In this document: piece by piece, positions 47,266 to 58,700 of the stretch
Layout: every line of letters begins with the position of its first letter
How positions within the stretch are numbered: the first letter of the stretch is position 1
Assembly (NCBI RefSeq): GCF_029867415.1
Contig: NC_081184.1
Span: forward strand, 73,375,364-73,439,363
Direction: 5' to 3'
DNA: 64,000 nucleotides
DNA from: Vicia villosa
Taxonomy: Eukaryota; Streptophyta; Magnoliopsida; Fabales; Fabaceae
The notes under the pieces: model-generated
What the model was told of the DNA's origin: nothing
The model's database searches: none
Seen by the model: the letters and a program-made list of their open reading frames with translations, nothing else
Position numbers and translations under genes: made by a program

Positions 47266-49004
47266 CTGAGGCATAGAAAGATTGTGTGTTTTTTTTCTTT
47301 TCTTGTAGAAACACACAATCACAAATCATATGAACCAACATTGTTTTTTTTGCTTTTCTTGCAGAAACTATCAAAAAAAGTGACAATCAATAAAAAAATA
47401 GAAGGTTGTGGAGAATAGAAGAAGCCTCGATGAACATCGTGCACACCAGATTCGTCATCCTCCACCGTTCTCCGTTCAGATCCGTCATCGTCCACCGTAA
47501 TCGCGTCGTCCTTGGCCTCCCACAACACACCGCTCCAAGCCATCGATTCAAGCTTCAAACAATTCTTTTTCATCCGATTACAATTACAGAGTACAAAATT
47601 AATAAAATGTTGTTCATTATTTCAATTTGAAGGGATGATGTTGTTCAATACTACCCAAACAGAAACCTGTGAACTTGAAAATCAATTGGAAGAAGCGAAC
47701 TTGAAAATCAAATTTGGATCTGAGATTGAAAATTGAAAAGGGGAAAAGATTTAGGGTTTTAGTTTAGGCATAATCTTTGTAAAAGTGATGGGGTTTTAGT
47801 TTGGTTGATTAAAATTATCAGTGAGAGGATTTGGGAAAAAGGGTTGATTAAAATTGATGGTAGTTGTTGGTGGGTTCGTAAGAAAGGGATATGAAATTTC
47901 TGGGCAAACCAGGAAGATGAATGATATAATAAAGTTGAATGATAAAGTTGAATGGTAGTTCTTGAGTGGAGAAACAACTTCTGCTTTTTGAATGTAATAA
48001 TAAAGTTGAATGATATAATTATCATCAATTGTAAAGTGGTGTAGTGGTAGTTTGTTATCACTTGTAAGCAATATGGCATGGGTTCGAAACCAACTGACTT
48101 AAAAATGTTGTAATGTTTTTTTAGAATTTTAATGAACTTATAAACATATGCCACATCAAACTCCAAGTGTACAAAAATATGTCACACGTCAGATGCCAGC
48201 ATGGAAAACTTAACGCTGTTAGTAAAAATTGGACGGAAAGGACTAACGTGGACCTTTTTGAACAATTAAAGGACCACTTTGACACTTTTTAAAGATAAGG
48301 GACCAGAATGGACCCCGAGGTATACTTAAGGGACCAAAAAGGGTATTTAGCCATTTATTTTACACAACAAAAAGGATAAAACCGTAACTTTCTAAATCAA
48401 TGGCTACTACTCCATTTATGCGCAAGACATACCAATAAAGCCCTTGATAACTCATGTTCTTTGTTGTACTAAATAAAATGGTATGTCTTACTACAAGGAT
48501 AAAATTGTAACAACCTAAATACAAAATGTCACTTCTCCCAACTACATGCCATTTGATCGGTTCCTATTGGTCCAAATAGAAAATCAAACTTTTCCCTCCT
48601 TCCATAAGTCATTTTCGCTGCAATCTTTGTATCACAAGTCTCTGAAACTTCTCTCTCCATCTTAACCTTGGCTATTCTCCATTGAATACTGTACAACCTC
48701 TGCTTCCATTCAGGTTTCTTCTTCAACATATTCCTTTACTGGGTTCTTGGAATCCTTCTCTATCTCCTTCATTTTGATGCTATTCAAACGCAAATCATCT
48801 TGGTTCCATTATTTCTATTCTATTCATCTGTTTTACTACTTGTTTTTTATGTTTTTTATTTTATTTACAAAGGAACTTTTTGTATTCATAGCTTTCTCTA
48901 ATAAGATCCTTCCTGTTAAGTTTCCTTTTTTGCGTGTTTTACGGTTCGTTGATATTAAGTTCTGAGCTTTGTCTGCATTTCTTTCATAGACTCGGCCAAC
49001 AAGA

Positions 49005-52000
49005 ATGTCTAGGGCTTTAATACTCATTAAGGATCTGGTCTAGGGAAATCAAATTTGGATGATACTGATAAGGGTTATTGATTTGTGGGTTGTTAAGGAA
49101 AAAACAGGACAATAACACCTTGAGTTAATCATTCAAGATGGAAAGGTTTGTTTCTTATAACACTGTAACTGACACACACCTCATATCTTAAAGCAAACAT
49201 GGCACAAAATGTTTAAAGCAAACAGACACAGACCTCATATCTTAAAGCAAAGAAGGATGAAACTAGATAAGAACCAATGTTTCATAGATTTATATCAATG
49301 TTGTTTCGAAAAATAAAAAGTACTCCCATTGTTCTCTGTTTGATGTTCTAGTCTTCTGATGTTGTGTTTTCCTTTCATACTGTAGGTTTATTTGTTCTTC
49401 CATAACTAACAAATGGCTTTCTGTTGCTTTTCATGTCCTTTGTTAAAGTAAATTTTTTTACTATTTCATATCAGATCTCATGATTAATAATATGAGTCTT
49501 ACATTATCTCAGTTTCATATGCCATTAGTGACATTTGCTTCAATATATGTTAGTCTAACATTGTTTCTGTTTATATATTTGTTCTCTGCCAATATATTTT
49601 AGTCTAACAATTTTGATATTTCTTCTCTGCCATTACATTCTTTACATTCTATTCATTACATTCTTTAAGGGTTTTTTATATTTCATTTAGTTTATTCATC
49701 CATACAGCCCTGTTTTGTATGCCCTCCACTTTATGCTCCTACAAAATTTAGTACATGCTAACTATTGTGCCTTTACTGATATTTCTTTATCGAAACATGT
49801 TATAGGGTGATCGGATTCATGTCACGACTAGGAGCCGATACTTCCAAGATTGGATCGAACAAGTCAAGGAGCATGAAACATATTCTCTCTATAATGGAGA
49901 GCCTATTATCAATGATGGACCTTTCAAAGTGTGTTCTAACCCACTCAAACTTGTATTCAACAGAGGTACTACCATGACCAATTTGGAAATTCCAGAAATT
50001 TCGAGTCACAAGTACAACTTTCACCCTATTGTAAAGTTTCTCAAGGGAAGCTACAAACCTGACATGTTATACGGTAACAATCTACTATATTTAACTTATT
50101 TTTGAGTAAATTAGTAAAATTGAATAGGCTTAATATACTACAAGCATGTTATCGTAGACCACATTTGTCAAATTTTCTTTCCATTGAAGTCTAATTGTAG
50201 TCCCTTTTGTATATGTGATTGGGGTTTTACAAGATGTGCTTAAGACGCAAATGGGGGGTGGTGGAAGGAAGTCTTGTGTTAATATCACTTTGCGTGATAT
50301 TGAAGGAAACGTGATCGAGGTTGCGTTCTGGGATGATTACTGCAAACAGTTTATCAACTACAATACCCCTGGCAAGATGGTTGGTCCTACTATTATTGTC
50401 TTGACACATGCGTGGTGCAGAACAAACACAGGTTTGTGACCAAAATATTGTATTTAGAATGTTGTTGTACTTGCACCATGTCTCTAACTGCAATTGTTAT
50501 AATTGTTATACTTCAGGTTACAATATTTGAACTTTTGATAAAAATGCATGTGTCTTCTGCAGTTTCTGGAGCACGAAGTCTCTCAAATGCATGGAGTGGC
50601 TCAAGACTTCTCATTAATGTGGAACATCCCCAAATTGATGAATTCAAAGCAAGGTATAATCTGTACGATTTACTTGGTGCAAGTACTATTATGTGATCCC
50701 TTTCAATACAAGACTGGATCCTATATTTGCCAATAGTGCTATTTGTTTCAATATATGTTAGTCTAACACTTTTGATATTTTCTCTCTGCCATTAGTGATT
50801 TTTGTAGTTCACAAGTTATTTATGTCTCTGCCATTGTTCATATTATAGGTTTATAATGTTAATGGTATTTTATATTCAGTTAGTTTGTATTTGATCCCTA
50901 TCAATACAAGATTTGAGCCTATATTTCCCCTTTCAGCTATGGAGCAACTGAAAATTTCAATGTTCTTGCGCTTTTGCTGTCCTTGACTTGTGAATCGTCC
51001 CTTCAATCTACTAACAAAAGTTGGACCAGCCTTAATGAAGTCAAAAGTATCTGTGCAATCAAGGAAGGATGGAAGGTAAAACTGATATAACTGTCGTTGC
51101 GAGCTTTTTTCCTTCCAATACAAACTAACATCTTACCGAGTTTCGTAATAGGACTGTTTCATGAAAATATGAATGTCACTAATATAAATGTCTATATGCA
51201 TTAGGACTGTTTCGCAACCACCATTGGCACTACAAAACATTTCAAAGCTTCCAGGTTTGGCTGGTTTTTTGAGTCATGCCCTGGCTACAGAGCTTCTAAC
51301 AAGTCACAAGGTGAAACTTTTGAATGTCCATGCGGAATTAACAATGTCGAACCCGTAACCAAGTGAGCCCAACTTAACTCAATTTCTATATAACAAGCTG
51401 CCTATTATATCATTATCCTCTAAATTTTGTCATTCAATTTTATTGTAGATTCAAAGTTGAAATTGAGCTTGAGTATGATAACCACAAAGGTACCCTTGTT
51501 TTTTGGGACAAGGACGTTATCCCTTACACGAAATTGAGTGCAAAGGAGTTAAGAGAAGTTATGAAGAAGGTTAGTTAGAAGATCCAACAATCTTAATTAT
51601 ACTTTAGTATGATTAAAGTAAGGTTTTTACTATTTCTTTTTTTGTGGTTCATAGGCTGGTGAAGATAACCCTAAGATTTGGCCTGTTCACCTCGATGTGT
51701 TGTTGAACAAACAATTGGTTTTCCGAGTCAAATATCAATCGAGTTTCGAGCAATTCTCTATCGTCGCAATACTTAACAAGGACAACCTTTTCAACACTTT
51801 TGACAACCACCTCTGCCCTAATGAGGTTTTATATGAACTTATATAATTGAACACTTAAACATTCATGTTTGGCATAAAGCTCAATTTTTAAGATTGTTTC
51901 TTTTTTTACAGCTTACTTCAAATGCTGCAGTTATGGATAATGAAGCCAACACTCATACTGATCATCCAATCCAACCAACTGTATGTCATTTCATATATAT

Positions 52001-52374
52001 AATAGAAATTATATGCTAAGGGTTGTTTATCATAATAATCTGAGATGCTAATTTTTTAGCAATATTATTACTAGGTTGCATAGTCTGAAGACCTAGAGCT
52101 AACTGCACAACCATCCTTGGATGCAAACCGTTCATGGAGCCCAACTGCGAACTCTAGATCCACTCCTGCCAAGCGGGTTGCTGCATCAACCAGTGTTAAT
52201 AAACCCATTCTGGCTGAAGAACTGACCCCTAAGCAATATGCTACGAAGGCCAAGGCTAGAAGAAAATTAAGCATATCAAGAAGGAGTATTTTGGGAGAGC
52301 CTCATTCAGAAGCCATATCTTTTTTATGCAACTTTTTATTTGACACCTTCTATGTAAGGAAACTATTCAAGTAA
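49005..52374 (+). pseudogene. Helitron RPA1-like gene, ten exons, three stops
   Basis: Replication protein A large-subunit homologue of the kind carried by plant Helitrons; it would bind single-stranded DNA during transposition. Exons joined by GT-AG introns: 49005-49145, 49806-50073, 50201-50431, 50563-50653, 50937-51075, 51205-51362, 51449-51569, 51655-51825, 51912-51980 and about 52075-52374. Exon 1 starts MSRALILIKDLV. Exon 2 holds the first OB-fold (YFQDWIEQVKEHETYSLYNG), exons 3-5 the second (IEVAFWDDYCKQF) and exons 6-8 the C-terminal OB-fold with a zinc-ribbon-like CPG...ETFECPCG. Stops: TAG at 49041, TAA at about 49112 and TAG at about 52080. Splice sites and the rest of the frame are intact, so decay is recent or mild. 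The last exon end is uncertain. Confidence 0.88.
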
Positions 52375-54785
52375 TATGTGTTTTGTAGTTTGATGTTCTG
52401 TTTAATGCATGTTCTATGCTATTGAAAATTGTACTTTAACTCCTAAACATACTATTTAAGCTGGATCTTTTTGGTTTACTCCATGTAGTTGTTTTAACTT
52501 ACTGTTGGTTATATATTGGTCAAGGTGTTTTAGTTTCAAAATCACCTTTTGTCCTTTATTTTGTCTGCTGCCATACAACTTTAGTTTCAACTTCAAGTTT
52601 ATTTTGTCTACTTTATTTTTGTCTACTATCTATTATATTAGATAACAAAAACTCAAATGACACATGCTTCCCATTTCTTCATACCTAATGGGCAGTAGGT
52701 AGCAAGTTCTTTAACAAGTTCTTTTATATTTGATAACCTATCAATGATTTCCAGAAACTTGGTTCAGAACACAAAACATTGTGTGTCTTCCATTGTGTTA
52801 ATTTTTGTATTCTAAAATGATGAATGATTTACTATATTAGGCGGTGGATCAAAAATATAGGCTTAACTATGGTACTTCCATACTATTAACACATAACAAA
52901 CTTTAAATGTATTACACATATTGGTTTCAATTGCAACGGATGACACAAAATGAAGTTATTGAAATAAATCCAAAATGTACAGGCATCTCCCATTGTATTT
53001 TCTACTACATTTTCTATTTATCATTACAGATTCTTTTTCTATACTAGCTAATTTTAAATGTTTCAGCTGTATTGTTAGGGCGGGAACATCCTTAATGGCT
53101 CTCAATTGAATATTTATAATAGTCAAAGCATGCCTTTTATCAAGAGTTTATATAAATTATATATTTCAGTTCTTTTATCTAATATATATATTGCTATTGC
53201 CCTTTGGAAACTACTTATGTGCTAATGGTTACATCCTCTTTAATACCTTGCTACAGATCTGCGGTTCAGAATTTGGTTGTTGGATTCTACCTTCATTTAG
53301 GATGCAAAGAGTACAACATCAAATCAGCCTTAAATGCAAGGGTAAAATGAACACGGTAAGGGCTATGCTTCTCATAAAAAAGAGAACATTTCATGTACCT
53401 TTTCAAAAATTACAGTTGCACTTTACATACATTGTCAAAGTCAAACCATGTACCGGCTGCAAATATGCACCTTTGCGCAGAAAACTGACTTATTTGGCAC
53501 TGGAGCAGTCTGCTGCAAATTATAGGGTGGCACTCTATTTCCAAATTCATCATTACAGTCTGTCTCAATATTGGTAACTTAACTAATGGTCAATTGAACT
53601 TAAGCATTTTTTGGATTTTTTATCTATGGTAGTTTTGATTTTTCAGAAAAAGTGCCCAACTGTTTTTTAGGCCTTACCTTTAGATTTTAAGAGTACTTTT
53701 TATAATACAACAAGGCAAACTAATAGAATCAGATTGGAGTTATGGAAGACTTACTAAAAAGCTAAAATAAATGAAAATGCTTAGTCAAAATACTAGAATT
53801 TCAAAAGTGTTAATAACTTGACCCATGTATGGATATACTAACTCTAAGGTCATAACAATGAAAAAAATTGTAGGAAACCTTGGACTTGCCTTGGACTAAT
53901 ATTGCATTTGCAGCTTAGAGTACATGGTTGACAATATTACCTCTGCAAAAAGGTGAGCTTCTTTTGTCTTAAGTCATGTTCTTTGCATTTGAATGAAATC
54001 TACATGTTGGAAATCATATATGAGCCTCTGGATTTTTTTTAAGACTGAAATGGACACGAGAACTTGTGAGTAAGGTGTGCATATTTGTTAGAACCTACTT
54101 ATGTATAGCTGAAACTGTGCTTGACATCCACTCCATGCTATAGATGAAACACTTTGAATTCAATCTTCCATCTATGATAATTTTTCTGAAATGCAACTAA
54201 CTCATGAGAAATGCCGCCTCCGTCACCCTTGCCCAACATTGTCATTTAACTCATCATAGATCTGTAAAGTCAATCAACATGTATTAGATCGCAACAAGAA
54301 TTCGTTAAAAACATTAAGTAAATAACATTGTTAGAAACACATCTATCATAATCTGTTACTTTTATATATATCTTACTAAGAATGAAATGGTTGGCCAATC
54401 CAGAGTTATGTGCACGAGCTTTCAATATTACATGTCTTCTTCATATTATGTGTTCCTCTGATGGAGCTTCTGTGGTTTTATCGTTTTTATAGTTGACGAT
54501 AAAGAACATCTTGTGATTCACTTCATGTGGTTAGAATATAAACACGAATTGCTTAAACTGAACTTGAGATTCACTTCATGCTATAGCAGGCCTTTAACAA
54601 ATGCCATGGATACAATGTTTCTTAGAAGAAACTTATATTCTTTAGTTTGGAGGTTAGCTTCTATAACTTACTGCCCAAAGACATATGAGTAGTTTCCGCA
54701 TATAGCTTGAACTTGGTTGGTTGCACTCATTTATGATGCAGCTGGTTGGTTACTCATTAAATTTGGTTGGTGTGTATTCATTTTG
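52375..54785. other. Helitron spacer between the two genes
   Basis: AT-rich, no recognised gene. A 128-codon frame at 53191-53577 has no identifiable domain and lacks features of a Helitron protein. Parts could be introns or a captured, decayed host fragment. Confidence 0.5.
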
Positions 54786-54793
54786 GTTGCAAT

Positions 54794-55480
54794 TAGAGCT
54801 GTCAAAATGGGCTCGGCCCATCGGGCCGGCCCATAAGCCCTCCAATTTAGCCCGGGCCGGGCCGCAAAATACCTTAAAAAAACACGACCCAGTCTTTTTG
54901 GGCCAGCCCACCGGGCCTATGTTTTTTATGGGCTGGGCCGGGCCGGGCCAAGAGGGCTTCGGGCTGGCCCATTAGAAAAAGATTTCGGTAAAATTTGGAG
55001 AAAAAAGATTGATATGAGATATGATTTCATAAATGTGTTTTCAAGTCATAAAGAAAAGTTAAAGAGGATCAAGATATATTTTCAAGATGATGTGATCAAA
55101 GAAATGATTGTGAGATGGAGAGAAAATTTGATAACTATTGGTGATAATATTAAGTTACTTTATAGTTTTACATGGATGATTTTGTGGTATTCATATATAT
55201 TTATGGATAAATATTTTAAACACCACTTATATACGTTTATGATGACTCTCTACTTAAATTGTATTGCATTTATCCATTACATCCTTTTTATAAATTAAAA
55301 TTATAATATTGAAGTACGGGTCGGGCTGGCCCATCGGGCCGCACGGGCCTTTGAAATATGGGCCGGGCTCATTTTATGTGGCCCATTAAGCAATTGGGCT
55401 GGGCCGGGCCAGCCCATTAAAACACGTTGGCCCACCGGGCCGAAGCGGGCTGGGCCGGGCCGGCCCATTTGACAGCTCTA
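54794..55480. mobile_element. hAT-type non-autonomous element (687 bp)
   Basis: It begins TAGAGCTGTCAAAATGGGC and ends GCCCATTTGACAGCTCTA, with perfect 8-bp duplication GTTGCAAT at 54786-54793 and 55481-55488. The subterminal 150-170 bp on each side are extremely GC-rich, with many GGGCCGGGCC / GGCCCGGCCC words and inverted copies. The middle is AT-rich with a 94-codon open frame of no recognised family. No transposase domain is seen. Confidence 0.95.
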
Positions 55481-55768
55481 GTTGCAATAAATGAATAACC
55501 AACCAAGTTCCATGTTCTAAGACATGTTATAATTGAGTTGATTCATTTTGCAGTTGATACCATATATTAGATTGCAATAAATACATAAGCACAAATTGTT
55601 ATGTTTCTAACATATGTTTAATACAACAGTGCTAAATAAGTCTTACTTATATAGTGATATTTGATACCTATGAATTTATGTCAACATTGTTTTTGTGAAC
55701 TTAGAGAATGTTTGTACTTACAACTCATTTGTCTTACAAATATTATGTAGGGTGCATATGTTTGCAAA

Positions 55769-58700
55769 ATGGAACTACTTGAGAACATTGATCCAGGGAA
55801 AAAATCAAGAGCGCGAAGATCATTGGTTTTGAAAGAGAACCGTTCAAAGCATCTGAAATATAGTCCTCACCAACCGATAAATGTGGATACAAATTCTGTG
55901 TCGCCTATCTCAATGACACCGAGACAACCATTGGCCGAGCTGGCTCCGTCAATTCAAAACCAAAATTCTCAGTCCCACCTAACCAATGAGGCATTTTTTA
56001 ATACACGACTTTTTCAAAGTTCCGAATCAAGCCCATCAAGACATGGTTTTAAAAAAAATTTGCGGACCTGCCATATAGAGACGTTAGGAACAAATTTATT
56101 GTCTAAGTTTTTTTCAAGTGCAGCCGTGTTTGACTTTGGAAGTTCATCTAATACACTAACATTAGAAACTTCTTATATTGGGTCAGGAAGTAATAGTGAC
56201 CCTAATGTATTCAAACATCTTGACACGACTGCACTTCAAAGACAGCCTGCAGCAAACATATGTCAAACAAAAAGACAGGACTCTGAGGTATCTCAAATTG
56301 TGTATGTTTCAGTAATAATTAGTTAGTCATCATGTTTGCAAAATATTGCTTTTATCAATACTGCACTATTTAAATCTTCATACTTTGTCAACAAGAAAGT
56401 TCTTTTATGTGCAATATGGTTAGACTAATTTGATAAATTTAACTACTACTTTCTTTTAATGTGAATAACAGAAGAGCAAAAGCGAACACGCCAGCCCGGG
56501 GCAGGCCTAGAAAGTAGTTGGGGGTTTCGAATATAGCAAATCACTTGAGCAGGAATGTGCCTATCCAAACAAAACCGACTGGGACAGATGCCCCTAAAAT
56601 GTCGTATGTACTTAGAAGCTTTTTTTTTAATTTTTATAACAGCTGAAAGAAGTACAACATTTATGTTCCATCTGCTCCTTATAGTTGTTCATTTATAACA
56701 CATTGTTCCATCTTGATCACCCAAGGACTCAAACTGCCACTATTCATCCCGTCACCAATGGAGTCAATTCCGCAGTACCTCACATAGTAGGATTGGATGG
56801 GAATGAACAACCTACCTCAGCTGCAACACATCCCGTCCAGACAACCAATCCGTTGTAGTCCGTAACTCAAACGTCGTATGATGAATTATAAATTCTGAAT
56901 CTTTTATATGTTCATTATGTTGTCTAAAGTTGTTATCACCATTTATATAACCATTTCATTCATGTTTCTATAAGAATTGTATAACAAATAGCGAAATAAT
57001 AGTAATGGCATTTTCATTAAAGTTTTTTGTTGTGTTGCTGTTTTGAAATTGCAGTTGTCCAAACAACAGCAAACCAGGTAGGGGTCGGCCTAGGAAGCAA
57101 CTGGGAGTTCCCAACCTGGCTATCAACTTGAGCAAAACGTTTGCGGTCCAAACGAATGAACAACAAACACAGTCTAAAAAAGACACAATGGAATCAACAT
57201 CACAACATAGGTACATGTTCGATGTATTTTAAATGAAAATTGTAATATATACAACTATACCCCAATCTTAGAAACTCTACACAACATATATCGTGGTTCC
57301 CATAACTTATTTTCATTCAGGAGCGACAGTTGACCGTATATTCCTAATATGCAATTTGATCAAACCAAGAAACAACCTTACACAAATTTTGCTACTCCTG
57401 ACTCACAATCCACACATAGTGCCAATCATAGACCGGAGCTGTCATGTCCTGTTTTTATGCCAGCCGTCAATTTGGGTTTTGAGAGCGACTCTGGAGAGGA
57501 TAGCGACTTTGACTTGTTCGCAAGTAAGTTTAAATCTATAGTCCTTGCATTATGGAATAATCATTATTGCTATCATTAACATGTATGGACAGTCTAAGCC
57601 AATTTTTATGCTAATCTTTGTATTACACCAAAATCTCTCTTACTTTTCATAATAGCATATTTATCCGAAGATGACGAATGGTCAGAATCGGAAGATGTTG
57701 CAGCACCATTTACAATTCACGACAACTATAGCGGAACTTCGAAAGGTATGTCATGATTACCAAATGGAATTAAATGGAATTCGCAAATTTTTGCCTTTTA
57801 AATTATTCAGCACAATGCATAAAAGACTGCTTCATTGTGTAGATTATTACGATGTCAGTGACCCTCTAATAGAATGTCGATATTGTAAATAAATGATGTG
57901 GTATCAAGAAAGGATGCACAAAAGTTCTCATGCAGCCAATCCAAAATTTAAGCTTTGTTGTGGAAATGGGAAAGTAGAACTTCGATAGCTAGAACAACCT
58001 CCAAATGTACTTGCAAAATTGTTGTTTGATAACGATAACTTAGACAGCAGGAATTTCCAACATCAGATCCGAGTTTAAAATATGATGTTTGCCCTCACAT
58101 CACCTGGAGCAAAGTTGGACAATCGTTTTAACAATAGACGCAGGCCTCCAACAATAAGGATACAAGGTCAAAACATGTCATCGAATTGGAAGTTTGTTAC
58201 CTCGAGAAGGTCAAAAATTGAAATTTGCTCAACTGTATATTTATGATACGAAGAATGAGGTCCATAATAGAATGCAAGGACTAAGGTAACAAGCATCTTA
58301 CCATTCAAAGTTTTACAAATATTACATGCCTTCATGCCTTATGGTTTACAAATTCATTTCCTAATTATTAGTTTTCATATTAACTACATGGCAGGAACTC
58401 CAAAAACATTGATGAAATGGTTGTCCACTAGTTGTCTAATTTGTTGTACGAATGCAATCCTCATGCTAAGAGTTTTCAAATGGCAAGGCATTGGTTAGAC
58501 AATGGTGAAACTCAAAACCTTTAAGCTGAGACTAATTTTTGATAGATCCACAAATGGGAGAGTATATAATAAACCGACTATTTCTGAAGTTACTGCCTTG
58601 GTTGTCGGTGATATTGACACAACAGAAATGAGGGATATTATAATGCAAAAAAAAGGAGGACAGCTTCAGAGAATCAATGAGCTTCATGCAAGTTACATGG

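Larger units (their letters stand above)
46730..48352. mobile_element. Mutator-like non-autonomous element (1623 bp)
   Basis: Terminal inverted repeats of about 190 bp start GGCTAAATACCCTTTTTGGT and end with the mirror image TTAGCC. A weaker inverted extension reaches about 310 bp. The 9-bp duplication ATTTATTTT is perfect at 46721-46729 and 48353-48361. There is no transposase. The interior has a short repeat block (47150-47260) and, at about 47400-47720, a GC-richer stretch that could be a captured gene fragment, but I recognise no protein. The element sits 68 bp inside the Helitron 5' end. Confidence 0.93.

Noticed and set aside
47319..47630. Captured host gene exon (Pack-MULE) in the Mutator-like element
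   Set aside because: Short frames on both strands, GC slightly raised, but no recognisable protein; kept only as a possibility in the element entry.
53191..53577. 128-codon frame in the Helitron spacer as a captured gene
   Set aside because: No domain recognised, no splice context, composition as in the surrounding spacer.
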